Source: Porphyra umbilicalis (taxonomy: Eukaryota > Rhodophyta > Bangiophyceae > Bangiales > Bangiaceae). From it: 64,000 nucleotides of DNA. The stretch spans positions 62,001 through 126,000 of the forward strand of contig KV918976.1 in NCBI GenBank assembly GCA_002049455.2, written 5' to 3'. This document shows positions 22,640 through 33,365 of this stretch, piece after piece (position 1 is the stretch's first letter; every line of letters begins with the position of its first letter). Below the pieces are notes generated by a model, which saw only the letters and a program-made list of their open reading frames with translations, had not been told where the DNA came from and did not search any database. Both the position numbers and the translations under genes were made by a program.

Positions 22640-23800
22640 GGGGGGGTGGGTCTGTCCTACGGAGCCCTACGAAGCCCTATACGACCTGCCATATACCTCA
22701 ACGACCGGCATCAATGACCCGTTGACTCTGGCCTTGCTGCACGATGGCTCATTGATATGACCTAGGTGCCGTGAGGTGGCTGCGTGGTGAAGGGGACATG
22801 CTAGCACCTGCGGGTGGCATCACGGATCCAAACGGTGGCTCGTTCGGGTTGGTGTTGCAGCCTGTCGGGTTTCCTCGAATGTACGTTTTTGGGAGCACAC
22901 AGCGCCGGGGGACACTTTCAGATTGAGAACATAGCAAGAGCACGACTGACTTGCATCGCCAGGAGTTGGACTTCGTTGTACCGTGAGCCTATTTCACATA
23001 CATTGATCGAGCGCACCGGGCTGCGCCTCAGAAAGCAATGGCATGGGCCACTTGCATGAGGGCGTCTGGGCTGCCGTCGCGAACAGATATCATTGTGAGA
23101 CTGGTCAAGCGTCTCCAACACTGCATGAAGCCCTCATCGGATGAGACTGTCGTGTGTCAAAGTCTGAGTCTGACGGGTGGATGTGCTCTTGTCATTTGCT
23201 TGCTGTACCTCCCAGCTGCGTTCCCACGTGCGTCTGAAGTGGCAGCGCTGGAATGCATGGATTTCTCTACACGACAAGATCACCCGTAGTGACGCACCAC
23301 TCGTGGTTGATGAGCCGTACCGTCAGCGGGGACTGGTCTTCGTAGGTCACCGTGCAGGGGCACATGAGCACGAACGGTTGGCTCCGCGGGAGAACCCGGG
23401 TGAGCTGTCCTTGTTCGATCGCACTGCAGTCTCTTCGCTTTGTACGCATTCGGCCTGCCGCGTCCCTCTGTACTGCGACACATGTCGCCACACTCGGCCA
23501 GCCTCCGTTATGAAGCGACTGCGTGGAGCAGGACCACAGTGTTCATGGTATGGGCGACCGGCCGTCCCCTGGTTCTGAGAGGGCCTTCCCCTTTGGTGAT
23601 TGTCCATTAAGTCCTACAGCAATGCAGCGTCCCAATACCACATTCCACCAGGACCTGGGCATGTAAGCGGGGCGCATCCCATTGTGGCAAGAGGCACACG
23701 CGACAGAGGATATGACACGGCCGCCTCGTTGGGGTCAGTCACCCCTGTTGGCGTGCAGCGCCGCGGTGCCTCAGGGCTTCTGACATCCGCCACCATCATC
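22640..23800 (+). mobile_element. tyrosine-recombinase element fossil (Crypton or DIRS/Ngaro kin)
   Basis: Scattered stretches recall a tyrosine recombinase: a hydrophobic helix followed by RASEVAALECMDF, like the box I arrangement with Arg and Glu, and further on GVQRRGASGLL, like the His-x-x-Arg region of box II. No reverse transcriptase or termini were recognised, so the choice between Crypton and DIRS-like families is open. It is clearly broken, with several interruptions, and looks old. Confidence 0.35.
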
Positions 23801-23900
23801 GGCGTCCTCCACCGCCGCCCGGCTTATCGTCCACTACGGTGGTCCCTCACCGTCGTAGTCCCTGTTCCCAACACCCCCCCCTTTGCCTACGCTAGCCGCC
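23801..23900. other. 5' flank of the KDZ-like gene
   Basis: Short stretch with a C run, immediately before the presumed ATG at 23901. No clear TATA box. Confidence 0.3.
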
Positions 23901-26900
23901 ATGTCGACGGATGCCCATGCCGGTGACGCCGTGGTCGTGGACAGCGACCCGACGCCCTGCCATTCGTCGTGGCCACTGTAGCTCCCCGACGACCTCCACA
24001 ATGCCATTGCCGAGCGGATCTCGGACCTCCTCATGGGGCCGCCCGCCGCGGAGGGTACTGGCCATCCCCCCCGTCGGCGAAGACGCCGTGTTCCACGGCC
24101 GTCTCGGGCCCGTACCAAGCCGGAGGTTGTCAAGTCGTCTTCCAAGCTGTCGGAGGAGCTTGGCGCGTAAGACCTGTTTGGTGCTATCGGCGCCAGTGGC
24201 GCCGGTGCGGACGGAGACCAAGGAGCGGCGGCGCCAGTCGCTGGCGCCGACGAGGTGGAAGTGCGCCCGGGCGCCTTGCTCGCCATCGACAAATAGGCCA
24301 ACCTGATGGCCATCGAGCTCGTCGTGGTGTTGTCTAACTCGCAGCGGTCGCCGGGCTCACTGTCGCCCATCTACCGCTTGGCGGCCGTCCGTGGCGGCGC
24401 CGCCATCGTGTTGGTCGAGGCCGAGAAGGTGGGGCTGACGTGGATGACGCGCTCCCGCGGCAAGGCCGTCTTCCTGTGCTCCTGCGGCGGGCGGGGCAGG
24501 GCGGAGTCGCTGGAGGTGCGGCAATGGCTGATCACATCTACCAATTGCTTCCACGCCCGCGCACTGCGCAAGGCCTTTGAGCTGCTTGTTGCTCACTTCA
24601 GAGAGGTGTCGGTCGACGCCCTGCTGCAGCGGTACACGGCGCTCGACAACTCCCGTACGTTGGCAACCGCCGAGAAGCAGTTCTTCTACGCGACCAAGTC
24701 GCAGAAGAAGCGGAGCCTGTTTGCAGTACTCTGTGCCGGGACGTGGAGCTCTGTTGGCATCCGGCCGCGCGTCGGAAAGAAGGGCACCAAGCGGAGGCGG
24801 ATTATGCGTGCCTCCTGCACGCGACTGAGTTTCATTGACCACTGGATGTGCAAGCATGCCAAGGCCGTCAACGTCTGGTGCGCCGAGGCGCGGCAGGCTG
24901 CTGAGGTCGCGGGCGGCGTTGGCGCCCCCGCGATGATTGAGGAAGCCGACGTCGTCTTGGTTGACCCTCTTGGCCGGCGACGGCAGCCGGTGCGCTCCCC
25001 CGCGGCGCAGGCGGCCGCTCAAGCCGATACCGACGCGCGCTTCTCAGACGAGTCGCGGTGGCGCGCCGCGCGCAACATGCTGCCCTGCGCGGGGGAGCTG
25101 GACGTGTGTGAGCGGTACGACCTGGTTGTGGACTCAGGAACCGAAGTTGGAATCCCGCGACTCGAGGGGATGTTGTACGAGGAAAGGTGCTTTTAGTGCA
25201 GCGCTGGGTACTCAGCGTCGGGCATCAAGAACACGGGCGGCACCTTGCACACCCTGCGTGGCCGCATCGCCGTCGGTATGCATCATTGGGAGTGCCCTTG
25301 AGGGACGGTCGTGCAGTTCGATGGCGCGCAGCACGGCCTGTTTGCATCAACCACCCAGACGGTCTTCACCCGGACGCTGGTCGACGTCGTCTCCCAGATG
25401 GTCTTTAGGGGTCACAGCACCCTCTCTTCGGCCGCTGGCGTTTTATGCTTCTTGCTTGAGACAACCAAGGTGCTGCCGGCTGGGTCCCACAGCCTCAGTC
25501 GGCAGACTCTATCGTCGGTCGTCCACCGCTTCTAGCCCACCCTCATTGTACCCGAGTCCCTCTTCCGTTGTCTTCGCTGCTACTCGACCCCGCAGCGGCC
25601 GTACAAGGCGCTCATCCAGGACGGGCAGGTCATCTCGGTGGTGCAGAACCAGTCGGAGCCGTTACTGCGGGTCACCACGGCCCTGACGGTGACGCGGATG
25701 GACACCGACACCGGGTTCTGCCTCCACCTCGTCGCCACGTGGTCGGCCGTGCGCAAGCGCTGCCGTGCCCCAATTGAGGAGACCGTGCGCCTCATCAAGG
25801 ATGAGTTTAAGGCACTCACACAATTGATTGTTTCATCCGCGCAGCCCCCCGCGGACGCTGTCGCTAATAGCATCGTGTCCACCCCGACGACGGTATGGTG
25901 GGAATGTGGTTCGCTCTTCTTCTCCTTTTTAGAGATCAAAGAGGTTGTGCGGCAGCCCACTGGCCAAGCTGTCGTTGGCGGGGGAGATGGCAACGATCGT
26001 GACGTGGACGAGGAGCCCCTTGAAGTGAGCGCGTCGGTCCCTGTCCTGCAGCTACGGGCTGCCGTCGCAGCGCGCCGTGGCGTCACGGTGTACGAATGCC
26101 GCGTGGTGGACGACGCCGTGGGCGAGACGGAGGACGCCTCTGTCACCCGGGAGCGATGGGGTGTAGTGCGGCACCTCATTAACACGTTTCTGGCCGAGCC
26201 TCTGGTGGGCGCGTTCACGGGATTAAACCGTGAAAACATCAAGGGCCTGGCCAAGGCGATGATACTGTCGGGCGGAACCCCCGAGTGGCAGCAAGCTTGT
26301 GGCCCTTTTTCAGGCTGTTTGCCGGCGACGACGATGCGGACCCGCTCGCCGTGCAGGCCACTGGCGAGCTCCTCCTGTTTACCGACGGCGTCGACGCGCT
26401 GTGGGAGACGCAGTGGCGGTCCAAGGTGTCCGAGCAGGCGCTCGCGTTTGAGGCGCAGTGGTGGGTCACGTCGGTGGCCAAGTACGACGCGTGGGCCGCG
26501 TTGCAGCCCGGCGCCGCCCGCCCACAATCGCTGCTCAGCTCCTATCCGTTCTCCGCCAGGCGGGCGGCGGCTCAAGCGTTGGAGACGCGGACAGGCCATG
26601 TATTTCCGGACCTGGACGCCGTACGGCCGTTCATCATCGACTCAAAGGCCGACAAGATCAACGCCGAGCGCACGGCCAAGGCGGTGGCCACTCCGGGCGC
26701 TTTGGAGCGTGAGCTCAACCGTGTGCTCGGGGCGGACGACTTCCGCCACGCGTCTATCTCGTCGGATGTCTTCATGGCGGGGGTGGAGAACTTTCTGTGC
26801 CCTTGGGGGTTGCTCATCGGCTTCGAACTTGTTGACAGGGCCGAGAGCCCGGCGCACGTGCTCGCCGCGCTCGTCCAGCGCTTGCACCTTTTGCCCAAGG

Positions 26901-27669
26901 TCGTCTATTTTGACACGGCGTGCCAACTCGCGCGCAACGCGCATCGCCGTCTGCCTTGGCTGCTCAACATCTCCGAGTGCGCCTGCTCCGTCGACCGCTT
27001 GCACAATGTCGGCGACCAGCATAAGTTCTCGTGCATCTTTGACGCGAACAAGTTCCCCTCCCGGTCGGTCAAGCACCGCACAGCGTGCGCCGAAAGCCGA
27101 CACTCGCAAAAAAGGCGTTCAAGACGCACCTGACCCACCTGCGGCAGGACCACTTCATTGTGCAGATGAGGACCCTCGCCGAGGTCATCAACGTGCGCGT
27201 CGTGATGAGGAGCGCCTTGGGCAAGGAGACGAACCATCGACTAATGGCCCACTTCTACCACAGCAAGGTCGTTAAGCATTGCGAGCGAAGGGTGTGCCGG
27301 TGCGCAAACTGGGTCGCCCGGGAAGCCGAGGCCCCTGTGGCGCAGCCCACGAACGACGGGGATGGTGACAGTGGGGACGATGGGGCTGCCGCTGGTGAGG
27401 TAGCAGGTGGTGGCGTCGGCGTTAGGGACGGCACTGAGAGTGGCGGCGCCGGCCGCAGGCATGAGATGGTTGACGATGCTCATGGTCGTATTGAGAGCGG
27501 CGAGGGTGGGGAAGTTACTGTCGGTACCGATGCGGGGAGTGTCCGTGCGGAGGGAGGTTTGGACGATCTGGCGGTAGTAGACGGTCCACCACTACCGGCT
27601 GGTGTTGAGGTTGCCAGTGCCGATGGGAGAGAGAGCAGCGACGGCACTGACTCACAGTCGTCGGCGTGA
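23901..27669 (+). mobile_element. KDZ-like DNA transposon gene (large transposase, interrupted frame)
   Basis: One reading frame from the ATG at 23901 stays protein-like to about 26280 with no indel. It is broken only by stops at 23979, 24168, 24294, 25194, 25299 and 25533. It then shifts near 26290 and again at an A run near 27108, and ends at 27669. Features resembling KDZ (Kyakuja-Dileera-Zisupton) transposases: a Cys-containing segment before a substrate-like strand (CLRCYSTPQRPYKALIQDG), and later VVYFDTACQLARNA followed by SVDRLHNVGDQHKFSCIFD, like the family's D-x-A-C and His/Cys block. The tail is Gly/Asp-rich. Terminal repeats and target duplication were not found. Family assignment is from memory of motifs; Crypton- or Zisupton-like relatives are alternatives. 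Confidence 0.45.
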
Positions 27670-29149
27670 AAGAGTGAGAGGAGCGAGGCATAGACAATTT
27701 GCTACTTTGTTCACTCCCGTTGAACCGAGGGCACCACCGGTGACCTCGAATTCCTGGAATAAAAGGTACAGATACAGCCATATGCCGCTCGTGTCATCGA
27801 CCGGCTTTGTGAGACAAACACCTGGCCATGACAAGGTCCGCGCAAACGGTGGCATGCGCCACCGACCGCGGTGCTAGCTGCAATGTAGCCCGCCTAAAAT
27901 GGCACTCGCGGCGGTGACGGCCCCCCTCTGCGGCACACGCGGCCGTGTCTCGCGCGGGCGGTGTCAGAGCCGATAGGGGGGCCCAGCTCCAAAAAAAAAA
28001 GAGACGAGGGGACGGATGGGTGCAACGAGGCGGCAGTGACAACGAGCGTACGGCAAGCGAGGGAAAAGAAGCGCTACCAGCGCGAGTGACGCCAGCCGCA
28101 GGCCCTACCGCGACGGATGCGAAGCCCGCTACAGTTCCCACCGCAGCGAATCCGCCGGTAGCCGCAGGCCCCGCTGCGACGGATCAACTGGTGGGGCGGC
28201 ACCCGCCAGAGCACCAGCGGCCACAGAGTGGTCGCGCACAGAGACGGCGCCAACAGGAGGAGCAAAAGAGCAGCAGTCGCTGCCAAACCAAGTGAGGTGC
28301 CGGGGTGGCCGACAGTGTGATGGGTGCGGTTGTGGGAGCGGGGGTGCCGCCCCCATCCAGGAAGAGGCGGCGGTGGTGACTGTGGCGAAGCCGGTGAAGC
28401 AAGCGGGGTAAGGGGGCCGCCGGATGCACCAGGCAGATGGCGTCAGCGGCCGGGGCGAGGGTGGGGGGAGGGAGCAAGCAGCGGCGGTGCCCGTAATGGT
28501 GGCGGCAGGAGCCGCGGTCGCAGGGGGTGTGGCCCGACCGTGGCCAAAAGCAAGTGCGTCGCAGGGGTAGCGGTTGGGTTAAGGACAGGGGGGTAGGCGT
28601 ACAAGGATCGCCCCCGGGAAGGGGGCAAGAGCTGGGAAGCGGGCACAAGATCTAGCGACGGGGACGGGAGGCGGTGCGAGCGGCCGCGGGGACGGCGTCC
28701 TGGGCACCCCAGGAAGGGGGTCCTGGGGCACATGTATGCCCGGTTCGAATTTCGCGGGCATTTTTCGGGCACCGGGGTGGCGTGCCATGCTGGATGAACG
28801 CCGGTAGCGGGGCCGACCAGAAGCGCTGCAGTTGCAGTCATACTTATTCTCCTCGGTCCAGATGGGATGCGCTCCGGCGCTGGGACAGAATCTGCCGGCA
28901 CCGAGTAGCAGCGCATCATTCTCCCCCGATCACGAGCGTGCTGGCATGCCGTCACGTTTCACTGCAGAATGTCCCAGGTGCCCCGCGACGTGTCTGTAAA
29001 CGGTCACGTTTCATGGACACGTGGTCGCTAGACCCTCTCTCTGAGCTCCATTCGGTACAACGACGCCATTGGACGCCGTGGAATCCGCATGACCCGAGCG
29101 GCGCCCTCATTCGCACTCCCCTTAACGACGCCCTCAACGACGCCCTGGG
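27670..29149. other. gene-poor stretch
   Basis: AATAAAA at about 27758 could be the polyadenylation signal of the preceding gene. The rest is GC-rich with low-complexity repeats (for example GCCGCAGGCCC...GCGACGGAT twice at 28092-28185). No domain-bearing frame. Confidence 0.35.
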
Positions 29150-29260
29150 CGTTCTAAGCAACCCTATCTGAAACGCAGAGAAAGTCCCTCGATATAAGTG
29201 TATGTGTGCATCACTACACTTTGAGAGCACCCTGTCCTAAAGGCCAGAGAACGGCGCTTC
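29150..29260 (-). repeat. dispersed repeat family R1, inverted copy
   Basis: Reverse complement of the R1 core: CTGGCCTTTAGGACAGGGTG, CTCTCAAAGTGTAGTGATGC, ACACATACACTTATATCGAG, then GGGACTTTCTCTGCGTTTCAG. It departs from the 17.1 and 42.3 kb copies after CGTTTCAG. Confidence 0.7.
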
Positions 29261-29601
29261 AGTCAACCGCCAAACGAAAGTCTTGTAAAAATGTTTGCGT
29301 CGAAAACCAGCTATGATGGCCCGCCAGGTTTGTTCCACAAAACAATGTGGCGTCCCAACAGAGCCAAAACGGCGTTGAGGAGGGCAGCGCGTCTGGCGGC
29401 ACCCGCGTGCGCAACCTCCCGCGACGCCGCCCACCCACACCCACCGGCGACGTGCATCGGCGCACGTACCGCGCCACCTCATCGGCCGCTGCCGGCAGTG
29501 CTCGTCCCCCCCCCCCACCCCCCGTCGCTGGCGGCTGCCGTCGGTGTGGTGCGTCGCGTCCGCGGCCTGCGTGTTCCGCCCCTTTCCCCCCTCCCGGTGG
29601 T

Positions 29602-29815
29602 ATGGCCCCGCCACCGCCGGCGTTTGCGCCGCCCGTCGCCGCCCCCGCGGCCACCTTGTCCGCCCTGCGGTCGTCATTTGTATGTGGGACCGGGCCGGCG
29701 CGCGCCCCGACTGGCGCGGGGGCGTTGCCCCATCGGGCGGCGGCGGGCCGGCGGTCGTCCGGGCGCCGCCCCGCGCGGGGTGGGGCCGCCCTCCGGGGAC
29801 GCCGCGCGGCGGCGC

Positions 29816-29846
<31 letters not shown>

Positions 29847-31449
29847 ATGCGCGTCGGCAGCCGCCGTGCCTAGGCCGCTGGCGGTGGTCGTCAGCGGGTC
29901 GGACGATGCCGGCATTGCGCCCGCCATCCTGTCGGCGGCGGCGGTCGCCGGCGCTCGCGTCACGGACGTGCAGGCGGCGGCGCTCGGCCACCACCTGACG
30001 CTCGCCGTCGGCTTGGATGTGGCCGACGCGCCCGACGCCGAGGCGATTGTGGGCGCCCTGTCCATGGCCGCCACGGCCGTCGGCGCGACGGTCGTGGCGG
30101 CGGACGCGGCGGGCGCGCCCGTCGCCCCGCCCGCATTGGGCGGCGGCGGCTCCCCCGCCTCCCCCGCGGCGGCGGCAGCGGGGGTGGTGTCGGCGGACGC
30201 GGACTCGGAGCTGCTGTCGCCGTCTGGCGACGCCACGGCGTCGACGGCGCCGCCGCCGGCCGCCACGTACGTGGTGACGCTGTTGGCGGAGGAGCCGCTG
30301 CCAACGCCCTTCCTGGCGGGCCTCCACGAGCTCCTCAACGCGCGGGGCGCGGGCGTGCGCCGCATCACGCAGCTGGCGCGACAGCCGCTGCGGGCGATGG
30401 AGGTTGTCGTCGCGCTGCCGGCGACAGGGGCGGCCGACGGCGACGGGGCAGACGACAATGGCAGCGGCGGCGGCGGCAATGGTGGCGGCGATGGCGGAGC
30501 GCGGGTGGCGGCCGACACGTCTTCCCCTGCGGTCGTCGACCTGCGCAAAGCCCTCTACCGCTACTGCCGGGCGTCGGCGGTGGATATGGCGCTCCAAGCC
30601 GACACCGTCTACCGCCGCGCCAAGCGGCTGGTGGTGATGGACATGGACTCGACGCTCATCCGCCAAGAGGTGATTGACGAGCTCGCCCGCCACGCGGGCG
30701 TCTACGACGCGGTGCGGGAGATTACCGACACGGCGATGGAGGGGGGCATGGACTTTAACGAGTCCCTCCGCCAGCGGGTGGCGCTGCTGGCGGGCACCCC
30801 CGCCGACGCGTTTGACAAGGTCATTGCCAACCTCGTGTACACCGACGGCGCGTCGGTGTTGTGTGGCTCCCTCCACCAGCTCGGCGTGCGGCTGGCGGTC
30901 ATTTCGGGCGGCTTCACCACCGTCGCGTCGCACGTTCGGCGGGAACTCGGCCTCGACTATGATTACGCCAACACGCTCGAGGTTGGGGCGGACGGCGCCT
31001 TTACGGGCCGCACCGTCGGGCCGGTCGTCAACTCGCAGCGCAAGGCGGACCTGCTCGTTGCCATTGCCGACGCGGAGGGGATCCCCATGGACCAGGTGGT
31101 GGCGATTGGGGACGGCGCCAACGACTTGCAGATGCTCTCCGTGGCGGGCCTCGGCTTGGCGTTCAACGCCAAGCCCGCCGTGCAAGACGCGGCGACGTTT
31201 GTGCTCAATCAGGGCAGCCTCGCGTCGGTGCTCTACCTCCTCGGCTACTCGGAGGGGGAGCAGGAGGCGCTGGCGGCGCGTCTGCCGTCGCCCGCTGACG
31301 CGGCAGCCGTTGCGACAGCGACGGCGGCGACGGCGGCGACGGCGGCGACGGCGGCAGCGGCACAGGGGGGCGGGGGGGCGCACCCGCCGGCGGGCGCGCC
31401 GCCGGCCGTGCCGGGCGCGGTTGGCGGGCCCTTGCCGTCAGAGCTGTGA
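29602..31449 (+). CDS. serB: phosphoserine phosphatase with tandem ACT domains
   Basis: Hydrolyses O-phosphoserine to serine, the last step of the phosphorylated serine pathway, in plastid or cytosol. Numbering from the open frame at 29347: HAD motif I DMDSTLIRQEVIDELA (nucleophile Asp432, Asp434), motif II Ser520 in SGGF, Lys566 in SQRKAD, motif III GDGANDLQML (Asp589, Asp593). Two ACT-like domains precede it at about 177-255 and 305-358, as in bacterial SerB, separated by Ala/Gly-rich loops. I prefer the ATG at 29602 (MAPPPPAFAPP); the 85 residues before it are compositionally poor. A Pro run (157-167) precedes the first ACT domain and the N-terminus is Ala/Arg-rich, so a transit peptide is possible. 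The tail beyond residue 645 is low complexity. All catalytic residues are intact. Confidence 0.92.
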
Positions 31450-32384
31450 GGGCAGAGGCCGGGGGATAGAGGGTGGGGGGACCCACCCAGTTTTGGGCGC
31501 GCTCGCGTCGGTCTTGCTTTGGCCGCTCGGTCCTTTTTTTTTTTTTTTGGTTGCACCGTCGTCCTGTTGTGCTTCTTTTTTGGATGGGTGCTTGATCTCG
31601 GAACGGTTGCTTTCTTTCTTCTTGCCGGCACCCCGCTTCACGGGCGCAACGCCGCGACGTGGTCCCTCGCCTGGGTCGAGGCGCTGCGCGGGCGACCGCA
31701 GGCGCGGAAAGCGACCGTGCTCGCCGTGGCGCGGAAAGCCACTGCGCTCGCCGCGGCGCGGGCAACTGCTGGCGTGCGGCTCTGGAGCGAGACCCTCGTG
31801 CTGGGTGCCAAGCATCCGTGTCTGCTCCATCGACCCCTGCTACCGCGGCCGGGGCTGCGCGTCCGCGAGTGGGGCCATCATGGTATGATGCTGGGGACCA
31901 AGCCCACCGTGTGGCGCTCCCTCCAGCTGCAGGCACCTGCGTGCAGCTGTCACGGCATCACGCGGAGCTGCAGATGGTTCCCTCGTCTCCAACGGGATTG
32001 CACCTGAAAAATATTCACGCGGTTGCCGCCGCAGCGACAGAATTACCGGGCCGCAGACTCAATTATATATAACTATATGTACCACGTCGTGCATCCAACT
32101 TACACGCGGTGGGGGGCCGTGGTGCGGCACCCGCGGCCGCCCACCCACGCGCCTTACTCGTCGGCCTCGCGACCGTTGGCGGCGCGCCGCCTTGGCGCCC
32201 CGCATAGGCGCACCCCCCCCCCCACCCCCACACCCACCCCCCGCGCGTCGGCGGCCGCTGACGTGGCGCCTGCTGCCGACTGCCGCCGCCGACGTACCGC
32301 GCGGCGGCGGCCGCGCGCGGCGGGCCATGCCGCCTTGGCGCACGCCGCCGCCGCGCGGGCGGGCGGGGGATCCCACGCGCCCGC

Positions 32385-32421
<37 letters not shown>

Positions 32422-33070
32422 TGCCGCCGCCTCATTCCCGGTGGGGGCCCGACCGCCGCGGCGGCCGTTCCCGGTGGGGACCCCCAGCGCCGCCCGTTGC
32501 GGCACACCCGTCGTCCGTTGCCGCCCCCTCCCCCCCATCCGCCACCCACCCCTCGCTTCCGCTGTGGGGGCCATGGCCGACGCGCGGCGGACCGCGCGCC
32601 GCGTCGGGCCCGCCCCCCGCACCGGGCGGCGGACGCGCGGCGCCCCCGGCGGCCGCCGCACCCCGCCGTCGGCGCGTGCGCGTAGGCGGAGGCGCCACGG
32701 CGGGCGGCCACGAGGCGCAGGCGGCACGCCGTGCGACGGCCGACCGAGGACGCGGGCGCGGGGTTGGGGGTGGGGTGGAGGGCGCCGCAGAGGGGCCCTC
32801 GGGGGGTGAGGAGGGTGCCACCTACGTCGGCCGCGCGCGCCGACGCCCGCGGGGCGGGGTGCGCGACGTGCGCGGGCGGGGCCGCCCGGCGCGCCCGCCA
32901 CGGGCGCCCCGCCCGATGCGGCGGCGGGCACGGCGGCTGCCGAGGCGGCGGCGGCGGCCGCTGCGCCGCCGCCGCGGGGGGCGCACGGCCGCGCCCGCGC
33001 CCGCGCGCCGCGGTCACCCGCACCGGCGCACGGGCGGCGGCGCCGCCGTCGGCGGCCGCGGGGCGGCCGC
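31450..33070. other. gene-poor stretch, very GC-rich from 32100
   Basis: A T run at 31537-31549 may mark the serB 3' end. At 31690-31770 a short imperfect duplication (GGCGCGGAAAGC) occurs. From 32100 the DNA is extremely GC-rich with CGC/GCC trinucleotide runs. All frames are open by composition and none shows a domain. Confidence 0.35.
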
Positions 33071-33078
33071 CTACAAAA
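33071..33078 (+). promoter_or_regulatory. possible TATA-like element of the heparinase-like gene
   Basis: TACAAAAG within an otherwise GC-only stretch, about 290 bp before the presumed ATG at 33366. Weak inference. Confidence 0.2.
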
Positions 33079-33365
33079 GGCGCGCCGCTGCCGCGGTTGC
33101 CGACCGCCGGCACGCGGCGTGGCACGGGCAGACGAGACGGCGGTGCGACGGTCAACCCGGCGTCACGTGCGGGGCGGGGGCGGCGGCGGCGGCAACGAGC
33201 CGAGCGCGGCGCGCCAAGTGGTGCCCGCCGCCACGCGGCCACGCGCCGTTGCGCGGGCGGTCGTCGACCGCCGCCGACGGGCGGGCGGGGGGCCGGCGGG
33301 CAGGGCGCGGACCGGGCCGGCGCGTGGCGGGCTGGCGTGGGCGGGTATCGTCGGGCGGGGCAGCC

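Noticed and set aside
23979-25535. Stop-codon reassignment suggested by the in-frame stops of the KDZ-like gene
   Set aside because: All three stop codons occur inside, and the clear host genes end normally at stops; decay is simpler.
29674-31383. 569-codon minus-strand frame over serB
   Set aside because: Antisense shadow of the phosphatase; no domain.
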